Of a stretch of DNA of 64,000 bases, positions 43,455 through 52,711 are shown piece after piece. The stretch is from assembly GCF_003590835.1 (NCBI RefSeq), contig NZ_QYUQ01000002.1:2232001-2296000 (forward strand), read 5' to 3'. The notes under the pieces were generated by a model. That model searched no databases. It worked only from the letters and a program-made list of their open reading frames with translations, and had not been told where the DNA came from. Each line of letters opens with the position of its first letter. Positions within the stretch are counted from its first letter, which is position 1. A program made the translations under genes and the position numbers. This stretch comes from Noviherbaspirillum sedimenti (GTDB lineage: Bacteria; Pseudomonadota; Gammaproteobacteria; Burkholderiales; Burkholderiaceae_D).

Positions 43455-44525
43455 CTATGGCAGCAGGCGCTGCGCCCCTTCCCACAGCGCGCGCGCCAGG
43501 TCGGCGGCCGGTACGGCGCGCGCCAGCGCGGCGGATTGTCCTGCCCAGGCCTGCATCCGCTGCAAGTCGCCGGTTTCCTGCGCATGCTTGCGCATGGTCG
43601 CGGTCAGGCCGCGCTGCACCGGATATGGCGCCGGCGCCGGCGCGCCCGGCGCAGCGGCGGCAATCGCATAGTCGGTGGCAAGGCTGCGCCCGGCGCGGCC
43701 GCTGAAGGCGCGCGTCAGGACGGTTTTTTCCGGCAGGGCGGCGGCCAGCGCCTGTGCCCAGGCCGGATGGATACCGGCTTCCGGGCAACGCAAAAAGCCG
43801 GTGCCGATCTGCACCGCCGACGCGCCCAGGGTGAGCGCCGCGGCGATGCCGCGCGCATCGGCAATACCGCCGGTGGCAATCACCGGCACCCGCACCGCAT
43901 CGACCACTGCCGGCAACAGCGAAAACAAGCCTGACTGGGTTGCCTCCGCGCGCGCCGCCTCGAAGCAGCCGCGATGGCCCCCCGCTTCCATGCCCTGGGC
44001 GATGACCGCGTCGGCGCCGGCGCTTTCCGCCGCCCTGGCTTCGGCCACCGTGGTCGCAGTGGCGAACCAGGCAATGCCTGCGGCTTTCAAGCGCTCGACG
44101 AATGCCGGCGCATACAGGCCCATGATCGAGGATACGATCGCCGGCCGCGCCGCCAGCAACGCGTCGCACTGGGCGGCGAAATCCTGGGGGACGGCATCGG
44201 CCGCCGTCAGTGGTACCGGCGGGCCCCATTTGCCGAGGAATTCGCGCACATGCGCTTCCTGCGCGGCATCGCGCTTCGGCGGCGGATCGGGAATCCACAG
44301 GTTAATCTGGAACGGGCGGTCGGTTTGCGCGCGCATGGCGTCCGCCCAGGCAGCGATTTCGGCCGGCTGCATCAGCAGCGCGCCGCAAGCGCCGGCGCCA
44401 CCGGCCTGTGCCACGGCGATCGACAAGGCCGGCGGGCAGGCGCCCGCCATCGGCGCCAGCAGGATCGGTAAATCAAGGCGAAAGCGCTGGCAAAAAGCCG
44501 CGCTGCGCGAACGGATTTCGCTCAT
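43455..44525 (-). CDS. nitronate monooxygenase family flavoprotein
   Basis: This 356-residue TIM-barrel flavoenzyme has ILLAPMAGACPPALSIAV (start of the FMN site), VIAQGMEAGGHRG (flavin and catalytic-type histidine), VPVIATGGIADARGIAAAL (phosphate loop) and GTGFLRCPEAGIHP. Nitronate monooxygenases oxidise nitronates such as propionate-3-nitronate; many relatives have other roles. I chose the ATG at 44525 because AGGAG lies 7 bases upstream rather than the in-frame ATG at 44546. The gene lies between the esterase (convergent) and ureJ. Confidence 0.87.
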   Translation of the reverse strand: MSEIRSRSAAFCQRFRLDLPILLAPMAGACPPALSIAVAQAGGAGACGALLMQPAEIAAWADAMRAQTDRPFQINLWIPDPPPKRDAAQEAHVREFLGKWGPPVPLTAADAVPQDFAAQCDALLAARPAIVSSIMGLYAPAFVERLKAAGIAWFATATTVAEARAAESAGADAVIAQGMEAGGHRGCFEAARAEATQSGLFSLLPAVVDAVRVPVIATGGIADARGIAAALTLGASAVQIGTGFLRCPEAGIHPAWAQALAAALPEKTVLTRAFSGRAGRSLATDYAIAAAAPGAPAPAPYPVQRGLTATMRKHAQETGDLQRMQAWAGQSAALARAVPAADLARALWEGAQRLLP

Positions 44526-44618
44526 CGTCAACTCCTGTATCGGCATGGTCCGGCATGCCGGCGAAACACCGGCACTTGCAACACATTGTACAAGAGACCA
44601 GGAGCAGGCGAAGGCCTG

Positions 44619-45197
44619 CTATGCCACCGCCGACAGCATCCAGCCGCCGCAGGCGGCGATCGCGGAACCGGCCGCCGTCCATCCCCATTTTTGCTGCTGT
44701 AACCTGCCGCCAACGAACAAACCGGCCGCATGCAGCGTTGCCGTCGCCAGGATAAAGCCGGCGCCGTACAGCCAGGGCGACGCCAGTGCCGGCATTTCCA
44801 TACCATGCGCGTAACCATGCGCCAGCGCGAACAGCGCCACCAGCAGCCCACCCAAAGCCGGCGCCATTATCACTGGAGAGGCAATCAGCAATCCAGCCAG
44901 CAGCACCGAAGCGGCGATCCCGCCTTCGGCCAGCGGCATGGCGATGCCGGCCATCCCGATGCCGGCGGCCAGCGCCATGCACACCAGAAAGCTCGCCGGC
45001 ATCAGCCATCGGGCACGCCCGCCCAGGCGGGCAGCCCAGATACCGACCGCCAGCATCGCCAGCAGGTGATCGAGTCCCAGCAACGGATGCAGCACGCCGG
45101 CAAGGACACCATGGGCGTAGCCGGGATGGGCCAGCGCAGCACCGCTAAAGAAAGTGGCGGCCGCTGCGACTGCGGCCTTGAAATAGTGAATACGCAT
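44619..45197 (-). CDS. ureJ: HupE/UreJ family membrane protein, probable nickel transporter
   Basis: This 192-residue protein has a signal peptide ending ALA near residue 23 and about six membrane segments. The family signature HPLLGLDHLLAMLAVGIWA follows HPGYAHG, and FALAHGYAHGMEMP is the second histidine-rich region. HupE/UreJ proteins bring in nickel. Its position, divergent from the urt-ure genes, argues for supplying the urease metal rather than a hydrogenase, and no hydrogenase gene is in the window. Confidence 0.9.
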   Translation of the reverse strand: MRIHYFKAAVAAAATFFSGAALAHPGYAHGVLAGVLHPLLGLDHLLAMLAVGIWAARLGGRARWLMPASFLVCMALAAGIGMAGIAMPLAEGGIAASVLLAGLLIASPVIMAPALGGLLVALFALAHGYAHGMEMPALASPWLYGAGFILATATLHAAGLFVGGRLQQQKWGWTAAGSAIAACGGWMLSAVA

Positions 45198-45312
45198 CAG
45201 ATCTTCCCTTTTTCATCGTTGTTAAATACCAGTGACCGAATCCCAAAGCGAATATCGGGCCTATCCTGGCAGGCAACGCACAAAGCACCTGTCTGTTGCA
45301 TCCGCTGATGCA

Positions 45313-45384
45313 GCACCAGAACCCCGCACCAATTTGCAACACACCCCCTCCCTTCTCGCACCAGACCGCGCCCATCTCGCACCG
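45313..45384 (+). promoter_or_regulatory. GCACC half-site cluster, possible NtrC enhancer
   Basis: GCACCA occurs at 45313, 45326 and 45358, and GCACCG at 45379. NtrC binds dyads of the type GCACCA-N5-TGGTGC, so these resemble half-sites placed 50-120 bp upstream of a sigma54 promoter. They are direct rather than inverted, which lowers certainty. Confidence 0.4.
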
Positions 45385-45434
45385 TTTTAAGGCAATGCAA
45401 GGGGAATCAACCCCAATACTGCGCCCGCTGCTTC

Positions 45435-45450
45435 TGGCACAACTTGTGCT
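45435..45450 (+). promoter_or_regulatory. sigma54 promoter of urtA
   Basis: TGGCACAACTTGTGCT fits the -24/-12 consensus TGGCACRnnnnTTGCW at all but one fixed position, with GG and GC correctly spaced. Transcription would start near 45462, 46 nt before the urtA ATG. This indicates nitrogen control of urea uptake and breakdown. Confidence 0.75.
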
Positions 45451-45507
45451 CATTACAAATTCGCAACTTGCCACAAATCCTTAGACAACCCACTGTAGGA
45501 GAAACGC

Positions 45508-46761
45508 ATGTCCCGTCGCAACCTCTTGAAGGCGACCGCTATCGGCGCTTTGACCCTCGCTTATGCCGACTGGATGCCCCAGGCTCTCGCCGCCGATACT
45601 ATCAAGGTCGGTATCCTCCACTCGCTGTCGGGAACGATGGCGATTTCCGAAACCTCGCTCAAAGACGTGGCCTTGATGACGATCGAGGAGATCAATGCCA
45701 AGGGCGGCGTGATGGGCAAGAAGCTGGAACCGGTGATTGTCGATCCCGCCTCCAACTGGCCGCTGTTCGCCGAAAAGGCGCGTCAGCTGATTTCGCAGGA
45801 CAAGGTGGCGGTCGTGTTCGGTTGCTGGACCTCGGTATCACGCAAATCGGTGCTGCCAGTTTTCAAGGAATTGAACAGCCTCTTGTTTTACCCGGTGCAG
45901 TATGAAGGCGAAGAACTGGAGAAAAACGTCTTCTATACGGGTGCCGCACCCAACCAGCAGGCGATTCCCGCCACCGAATACCTGATGTCCAAGGAAGGCG
46001 GCGGTGCCAAGCGCTTCGTGTTGCTCGGCACCGACTATGTTTACCCGCGCACCACCAACAAGATCCTGCGCGCCTTCCTGAAATCCAAGGGCGTGGCCGA
46101 CAAGGATATCGATGAAGTCTACACGCCGTTCGGCCACTCCGACTACCAGACCATCGTCGCCAACATCAAGAAATTTTCTGCCGGCGGCAAGACTGCAGTA
46201 ATCTCGACCATCAACGGCGACTCCAACGTGCCGTTCTACAAGGAACTTGGCAATGCCGGCCTGAAGGCCACCGACGTGCCAGTAGTCGCTTTCTCGGTGG
46301 GCGAAGAGGAATTGCGCGGCGTCGATACCAAGCCGCTGCTCGGCCACCTGGCTGCCTGGAACTACTTCCAGTCCGTGAAGAATCCGGCCAACGCTGCCTT
46401 CATCAAGCAGTGGAAAGCCTATGCCGCCGCCAAGAAGCTGCCGAACGCCTCCACCGTGGTCACCAACGACCCGATGGAAGCCACCTATGTCGGCATCCAC
46501 ATGTGGAAGCAGGCCGTGGAAAAGGCCAAGTCGACCGATACCGACAAGGTGATCGCAGCGATGGGCGGCCAGACCGTCAAGTCGCCCTCCGGCTTCATGC
46601 TGACCATGGACCCGACCAACCACCACCTGCACAAGCCGGTGATGATCGGCGAAATCAAGGGTGACGGCCAGTTCAACGTGGTCTGGAAAACCAAGGGCCC
46701 GCTGCGTGCGCAACCCTGGAGCCCGTACATTGCAGGTAACGAAGGCAAGCAGAAAATGTAA
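45508..46761 (+). CDS. urtA: urea ABC transporter substrate-binding protein UrtA
   Basis: This 417-residue periplasmic protein has a twin-arginine-like signal (SRRNLLKATA) cleaved near AALA/AD at about residue 29. The Leu/Ile/Val-type fold then begins IKVGILHSLSGTMAISETSL, with VFGCWTSVSRKSVLPVFKE and LLFYPVQYEGEE, which are typical of UrtA. It binds urea for the UrtBCDE transporter. GTAGGAGA lies about 7 bases upstream of the ATG. A sigma54 promoter precedes it, and a hairpin plus a strong terminator separate it from urtB. Confidence 0.95.
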   Translation: MSRRNLLKATAIGALTLAYADWMPQALAADTIKVGILHSLSGTMAISETSLKDVALMTIEEINAKGGVMGKKLEPVIVDPASNWPLFAEKARQLISQDKVAVVFGCWTSVSRKSVLPVFKELNSLLFYPVQYEGEELEKNVFYTGAAPNQQAIPATEYLMSKEGGGAKRFVLLGTDYVYPRTTNKILRAFLKSKGVADKDIDEVYTPFGHSDYQTIVANIKKFSAGGKTAVISTINGDSNVPFYKELGNAGLKATDVPVVAFSVGEEELRGVDTKPLLGHLAAWNYFQSVKNPANAAFIKQWKAYAAAKKLPNASTVVTNDPMEATYVGIHMWKQAVEKAKSTDTDKVIAAMGGQTVKSPSGFMLTMDPTNHHLHKPVMIGEIKGDGQFNVVWKTKGPLRAQPWSPYIAGNEGKQKM

Positions 46762-46768
46762 TCCGGAC

Positions 46769-46790
46769 GCCCCTCTGCCACATGAGGGGC
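46769..46790 (+). other. hairpin just after urtA
   Basis: GCCCCTC (46769-46775) and GAGGGGC (46784-46790) form a 7-bp stem with an 8-base loop, 7 bp after the urtA stop and without a T-run. It may protect the urtA message from 3' decay. Confidence 0.5.
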
Positions 46791-46825
46791 GCATCCTGCA
46801 GCGAGCATGATGTAAAGGTGCAGGC

Positions 46826-46864
46826 CGGGGCGTGGCTTCTTCTTTGCCCACGTCCCGTTTTTTT
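46826..46864 (+). terminator. terminator between urtA and urtB
   Basis: CGGGGCGTGG (46826-46835) pairs with CCACGTCCCG (46848-46857) over 10 bp with one G-T wobble, followed by seven T at 46858-46864. Partial readthrough would keep permease levels below UrtA. Confidence 0.8.
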
Positions 46865-46907
46865 GCCTGCAGATTCTTGTTTCCTGCGTACGTCGGGCGT
46901 TTAAACA

Positions 46908-48503
46908 ATGAAAAAATTACTGGTGTTGATTTGGCTTCTGGCGCATTCGCTCGGCGCCATGGCCGCCATCGACGCGGCATTGCTGGCGCCGCTGGCCGGC
47001 GATGATCCCGATGCGCGCATCGAAGCAGTCAACAGGATTGCCGCGCTGGCCAGCGACGACGCCGTCAAGCTCCTGCATGCATTGCAGAACGATGCGCTCT
47101 ACGCGGCGCCGGATGGCAAGGTCTACATCGTTGAAGACGACCAGGCATTCGACCCGGCCAGCGGCCAGAAGGTCGCCATGCCGGATGGGATCGATGGCAT
47201 CAGCGTCAATAACCGCTTGCGCGGCGCGGTGGAAGACGCGCTGTCCGGATTAAAACTCTTGTCCGAAAACCGCACCGAGCGCCTCGCCGCCGCCAGCGAA
47301 CTGCAAAAAAGCGCCAGCGCCGCCCAGGCGCCGCTGATCAACAAGGCGCTGGAAAAAGAAACCGACCCGGAAATCAAGGCCATGCTGCAACTGGTCGCAG
47401 CCACGGCCAACCTCGTCTCGCCGGATGCGGCACTGCGCCTGGCCGCGGTAAAAGCCTTGGCCACCAGCAGCAATGCCAGCCTCAAGCCGGTGCTGCTGGG
47501 GATGCTCGAAAAAAACCCGGACGGCTCGTATGCCGAGCCGGAAGAAACGGTCCGCGTCGAAGTCGTGCGTACCCTGAGCGACCTGAATGCGCGTCTGGCG
47601 CGCACCGAATTCGTCGGCAACCTGTTTTATGGCGTGTCGCTGGGCAGCGTACTGCTGCTGGCCGCACTCGGCCTGGCCATCACCTTCGGCCTGATGGGCA
47701 TCATCAACATGGCGCATGGCGAACTGTTGATGATCGGCGCCTACACCACCTACCTGTGCCAGCTGGTGTTCCGCAATTACTTCCCGCTGGCGCTGGACGC
47801 CTACCTGTTGGCCGCGCTGCCGGCTGCCTTCATCGTCACCGCGACAGTCGGCATCGTGCTGGAACGCACCGTGATCCGCTGGCTGTATGGCCGCCCGCTG
47901 GAAACGCTGCTGGCCACCTGGGGCATCAGCCTGATGCTGATGCAACTGGTACGCACCATCTTCGGCGCGCAAAACGTCGAAGTCGCCAACCCCTCGTGGA
48001 TGTCCGGCGGCGTCACCGTCATGGGCTCGCTGGTGCTCTCGTATAACCGCATCGTGATCATTTTCTTTGCGCTGTTCGTGGTGGCTGCCGTCTGGGCCAT
48101 CCTCAACAAGACGCGCCTGGGCCTGTTCGTGCGCGCGGTCACGCAAAACCGCCGCATGGCCGATTGCGTGGGCGTCTCCACCGGCCGCGTCGACATGATG
48201 ACTTTCGGCCTCGGCTCCGGCATCGCCGGACTCGGCGGCGTCGCGCTGTCGCAGCTGGGCAATGTCGGCCCCGACCTCGGCCAGGGCTACATCATCGATT
48301 CCTTCATGGTGGTGGTGCTGGGCGGCGTCGGCCAGCTGGCCGGCACCGTGATCGCCGCCTTCGGCCTGGGCGAACTCAACAAATTCCTCGAACCCTCGGT
48401 GGGCGCCGTGATCGCCAAGATCACCATCCTGGTCTTCATCATCATCTTCATCCAGAAACGCCCGCAAGGCTTGTTTGCCCTGAAAGGCAGGAGCGTGGAA
48501 TGA
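46908..48503 (+). CDS. urtB: urea ABC transporter permease UrtB
   Basis: This 531-residue protein has a signal-like N-terminus, then a soluble helical-repeat region of about 210 residues with HEAT-like pattern. A LivH-type permease domain from about 235 to the end follows (LGLAITFGLMGIINMAHGELLMIGAY, then AGLGGVALSQLGNVGPDLGQGYIIDSFMVVVLGG as landmarks). The extra N-terminal domain is usual for UrtB. urtC begins inside its stop codon region (ATGA overlap). Confidence 0.94.
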   Translation: MKKLLVLIWLLAHSLGAMAAIDAALLAPLAGDDPDARIEAVNRIAALASDDAVKLLHALQNDALYAAPDGKVYIVEDDQAFDPASGQKVAMPDGIDGISVNNRLRGAVEDALSGLKLLSENRTERLAAASELQKSASAAQAPLINKALEKETDPEIKAMLQLVAATANLVSPDAALRLAAVKALATSSNASLKPVLLGMLEKNPDGSYAEPEETVRVEVVRTLSDLNARLARTEFVGNLFYGVSLGSVLLLAALGLAITFGLMGIINMAHGELLMIGAYTTYLCQLVFRNYFPLALDAYLLAALPAAFIVTATVGIVLERTVIRWLYGRPLETLLATWGISLMLMQLVRTIFGAQNVEVANPSWMSGGVTVMGSLVLSYNRIVIIFFALFVVAAVWAILNKTRLGLFVRAVTQNRRMADCVGVSTGRVDMMTFGLGSGIAGLGGVALSQLGNVGPDLGQGYIIDSFMVVVLGGVGQLAGTVIAAFGLGELNKFLEPSVGAVIAKITILVFIIIFIQKRPQGLFALKGRSVE

Positions 48504-49581
48504 GCTCATCCCTGTTTTCCCGTCCCGCCTGGATCGGCATCGTCGTCTGCACCCTGCTGCTGGCACTGTTGCCGGTACTGAACCTGGCGTTTGCCCCCGG
48601 CCACTCCTTGCATGTCTCCACCTACACGGTGGCGCTGGTCGGCAAGTTCATGTGCTACGCGATGGCGGCGCTGGCGCTCGACCTGGTGTGGGGCTATACC
48701 GGCATCCTCTCGCTCGGCCACGGCCTGTTCTTCGCGCTGGGCGGCTACGCCCACGGCATGTACCTGATGCGCGCCATCGGCCGCGACGGCGTCTATCAAA
48801 GCCACCTGCCGGACTTCATGGTGTTCCTCGACTGGAAAGAATATCCCTGGTACTGGGCCTTCACCGACAATTTCTGGTACTGCATGGCGCTGGTGGTACT
48901 GGTGCCGGGCGTGCTGGCCTTCGTGTTCGGCTACTTTGCGTTCCGCTCGCGCATCAAGGGCGTGTACTTCTCGATCATCACGCAGGCGATGACGTTTGCC
49001 TTCATGCTGCTGTTCTTCCGCAATGATACCGGCTTTGGCGGCAATAACGGCTTCACCGATTTCAAGCGCATTCTCGGCTTCACCATTCCCGATGCCGCCA
49101 CCAAGGCCACGCTGTATCTGGTCACGCTGCTGTTGCTGCTGGGTTCACTGCTGCTCTGTCGCTGGATCGTCAGCTCCAAGCTGGGCCGTGTGCTGCAGGC
49201 AGTGCGCGACTCGGAATCGCGGCTGATGTTCATCGGCTACAACCCGCTGTGGTTCAAGCTGTTCGTCTGGACCCTGTCGGCGGTGCTGTGCGGGATTGCC
49301 GGCGCCCTGTATGTGCCGCAGGTCGGCATCATCAATCCGTCGGAAATGTCGCCTGCCAATTCGATCGAGATGGTGATCTGGGCCGCGGTCGGCGGCCGCG
49401 GTTCATTGCTGGGCCCGATCATCGGCGCCTTCTCGGTGAATGGCCTCAAGAGCTGGTTTACCGCTGCATTCCCCGACCTGTGGCTGTTTGCGCTGGGCCT
49501 GCTGTTCATTCTGGTCACCCTGTTCATGCCGCAGGGGATACTGGGGCTGGTGAAGAAACTGAGAAAAGACAGGGAGGCAGC

Positions 49582-49585
<4 letters not shown>
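48500..49585 (+). CDS. urtC: urea ABC transporter permease UrtC
   Basis: This 361-residue LivM-type permease has about nine membrane segments. Family stretches are LDLVWGYTGILSLGHGLFF, FRSRIKGVYFSIITQAMTFA, GNNGFTDFKRILGF and EMVIWAAVGGRGSLLGPIIG. The ATG at 48500 overlaps the urtB stop as ATGA and urtD overlaps its stop the same way, so the three are translationally coupled. The frame is open upstream inside urtB; that part is rejected. Confidence 0.94.
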
Positions 49586-50364
<779 letters not shown>

Positions 50365-50369
50365 ACCGA

Positions 50370-51068
50370 ATGCTTAGCGTAAAGCAGCTCAACCAGTATT
50401 ACGGCGCGGCGCACACCCTGCGCGGCGTCTCGCTGTCGCTGGAAAAAGGCCAATGCCTGGCGCTGCTCGGCCGCAATGGCGTCGGCAAGACCACCCTGCT
50501 GAAATGCCTGATGGGTGTGCTGCCGGTGGCCGGTGGCGAGGTGTACTTCGACGACGTCGACATCACCCGGATGAAACCGCACGAACGCGCCCGCGCCGGT
50601 ATCGCCTATGTGCCGCAGGGCCGCGAAATCTTCGCCCGCCTGACGGTGGAGGAAAACCTGCGCATGGGCATGGCGGTCAAGCCCGGCCGCCATGCATCGG
50701 CGATCCGCCAGGATGTTTTCGCGCTATTCCCGGTACTCAAGGACATGCTGCACCGGCGCGGCGGCGACCTCTCCGGCGGCCAGCAGCAACAACTGGCAAT
50801 CGCACGCGCGTTGCTCGCCGATCCGAAACTGATCTTTTTCGACGAACCCACCGAAGGCATCCAGCCGTCGATCATCAAGGATATCGAGCGCGTGATCCGT
50901 CTCTTGCGCGAGCGCGGCGACATGGCGATCCTGCTATGCGAACAGTATTTCGATTTTGCCCATGCGCTGGCCGACAAGTTCATCGTGCTGTCGCGCGGCG
51001 AAGTGGTCGCCGCCGGCGCCCATGCGCAAATGGCTGGCGACGATGTGAAGCGGCATTTGGCGGTATAG
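50370..51068 (+). CDS. urtE: urea ABC transporter ATPase UrtE
   Basis: This 232-residue LivF-type ATPase begins MLSVKQLNQYYGAAHTLRG. It has Walker A GRNGVGKTT, Q-loop AYVPQGREIF, signature LSGGQQQQLAIARAL and Walker B LIFFDEPTEGIQP. I chose the ATG at 50370 because GGAAGG lies 7-8 bases upstream; a GTG at 50361 overlapping the urtD stop is possible and would add three residues. ureD follows by 7 bp, so transport and urease genes form one run. Confidence 0.94.
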   Translation: MLSVKQLNQYYGAAHTLRGVSLSLEKGQCLALLGRNGVGKTTLLKCLMGVLPVAGGEVYFDDVDITRMKPHERARAGIAYVPQGREIFARLTVEENLRMGMAVKPGRHASAIRQDVFALFPVLKDMLHRRGGDLSGGQQQQLAIARALLADPKLIFFDEPTEGIQPSIIKDIERVIRLLRERGDMAILLCEQYFDFAHALADKFIVLSRGEVVAAGAHAQMAGDDVKRHLAV

Positions 51069-51075
51069 CCCGAAA

Positions 51076-51990
51076 ATGAAAATGGACTACGACGCAGTGG
51101 CCACCGTCATGCCACCGGCCATACCCGACGTGACCAGGCCGGTTCCTGCCAGAGCCCATTGGCAGGCACGACTGTCGCTCGGCTTTGCCGACGACCAGGG
51201 CACCACGCGGCTGGTCGAGTGCACCCACCTCGGACCGCTGCGCGTGCAAAAGCCGCTGTATCCGGAAGGCCCCGGCGTCTGCCATGCCATCGTCGTGCAT
51301 CCGCCGGGCGGCGTGGTCGGCGGCGACCAGCTGGCAATCGCGGCCAACCTGCAGGACGCGGCCCGTGCGCTGGTGACGACCCCCGGCGCGGCTAAATGGT
51401 ACCGCGCCAACGGCCATGGTTCGCGCCAGGATGTGCGGCTGACAGCCGGCGCCAGAACGACGCTGGAATGGCTGCCGCAGGAAACGATTTTTTTCAATGG
51501 CGCCGACGTGCAACTCGGCCAGGAAGTCGTGCTGGCACAGGATGCCAGCTACATCGGCTGGGATATCCTGTGCTTCGGCCGCACCCGCTCGGGCGAATCG
51601 TTCGATGCCGGCCGGATTGGGCAACGCACCAGCGTCCGCCGCGGCGGCAAGCTGGTCTGGTTTGAGCAGGGCACCATCGACGGCGGCGGCAGCGCGATGC
51701 ATAGCCCCTTATCACTGGCAGGACATACGGTCTGCGCCACGCTGATAGCGGTCGGCAAGGCGATGCCGGCACCGCTCATCCAGGCGCTGCGGGAACAGGC
51801 GGCCTGCATCGCCAATGGCGACGGCCGGACCGGCCAGACTGGTCTTAGCCAGATGAAACAGGTGTGCGTGCTGCGTTACCTGGGCAACTCCAGCGAAACC
51901 GCCCGACAAGTGATGATCGGCGCCTGGCAGTTGCTGCGTCCAGCCCTGCTGGCGCGCGACGCGATCGTGCCGCGGATCTGGCAAACCTGA
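51076..51990 (+). CDS. ureD: urease accessory protein UreD
   Basis: This 304-residue protein matches UreD/UreH: HWQARLSLGF, GPLRVQKPLYPEG, CHAIVVHPPGGVVGGDQL, TTPGAAKWYRANG and LEWLPQETIFFNGA. UreD binds apo-urease and, with UreF and UreG, forms the complex that delivers nickel. It is the first ure gene, 7 bp after urtE, and an 83-bp gap separates it from ureA. Confidence 0.93.
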   Translation: MKMDYDAVATVMPPAIPDVTRPVPARAHWQARLSLGFADDQGTTRLVECTHLGPLRVQKPLYPEGPGVCHAIVVHPPGGVVGGDQLAIAANLQDAARALVTTPGAAKWYRANGHGSRQDVRLTAGARTTLEWLPQETIFFNGADVQLGQEVVLAQDASYIGWDILCFGRTRSGESFDAGRIGQRTSVRRGGKLVWFEQGTIDGGGSAMHSPLSLAGHTVCATLIAVGKAMPAPLIQALREQAACIANGDGRTGQTGLSQMKQVCVLRYLGNSSETARQVMIGAWQLLRPALLARDAIVPRIWQT

Positions 51991-52073
51991 TGCAGGGAGA
52001 ATGCCAGACCAACGATATAACAAGGGAGCGTGTTCCCTGCACACGCTACAGTCTTGACTGAAAAGGATAAAAA

Positions 52074-52376
52074 ATGGAACTGACTCCGCGGGAAAAAGAC
52101 AAGCTGCTGATCTTTACCGCCGCCCTGTTGGCCGAGCGGCGCCGCGCGCGCGGCCTGAAGCTGAATTACCCGGAAGCGGTGGCGCTGATCACCGCAGCCA
52201 TCATGGAGGGCGCGCGCGACGGCAGCTCGGTTGCCGAACTGATGTCCGAAGGAACCCGAATCCTGACCCGCGCCGATGTGATGGAAGGCGTGGCGGAGAT
52301 GATTCCCGATATCCAGGTCGAAGCCACCTTCCCCGACGGCACCAAGCTGGTTACCGTCCACCACCCGATTCCTTAA
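52074..52376 (+). CDS. ureA: urease gamma subunit
   Basis: This 100-residue subunit has the canonical length and pattern: [49 protein letters not shown] and VTVHHPIP at the end. It is part of the cytoplasmic (UreABC)3 enzyme that splits urea to ammonia and carbamate. Purine-rich AAAAGGA lies 8-9 bases before the ATG. Confidence 0.97.
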   Translation: MELTPREKDKLLIFTAALLAERRRARGLKLNYPEAVALITAAIMEGARDGSSVAELMSEGTRILTRADVMEGVAEMIPDIQVEATFPDGTKLVTVHHPIP

Positions 52377-52384
52377 GAAAAGCC

Positions 52385-52711
52385 ATGATCCCAGGTGAAA
52401 TGCTGATCGAGGACGGCGACATCGAATTGAACGTCGGCCGCCAAACCACCACCGTCAAGGTGGCCAATAGCGGCGACCGCCCGATCCAGGTCGGCTCGCA
52501 CTTCCATTTCTATGAAACCAATCCGGCGCTGCTGTTCGAGCGCAAGCTGGCCTACGGCATGCGTCTCAATATCGCGGCAGGCACTGCGGTGCGCTTCGAA
52601 CCCGGTCAGGATCGCACCGTGGAACTGGTGGCGCTCGCAGGCGAACGCAAGGTCTATGGGTTCAATGGCAAGGTCATGGGCGCATTGAGAAAGGACGAGG
52701 ACGGCAAATGA
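52385..52711 (+). CDS. ureB: urease beta subunit
   Basis: This 108-residue subunit has [52 protein letters not shown] and [10 protein letters not shown], as expected for UreB. It is separate from ureA, as in most proteobacteria. It overlaps ureC by 4 bp (ATGA). Confidence 0.97.
   Translation: MIPGEMLIEDGDIELNVGRQTTTVKVANSGDRPIQVGSHFHFYETNPALLFERKLAYGMRLNIAAGTAVRFEPGQDRTVELVALAGERKVYGFNGKVMGALRKDEDGK

Noticed and set aside
44619..45197. HupE of a hydrogenase cluster
   Set aside because: No hydrogenase gene is near; the urease genes next door explain a nickel transporter.
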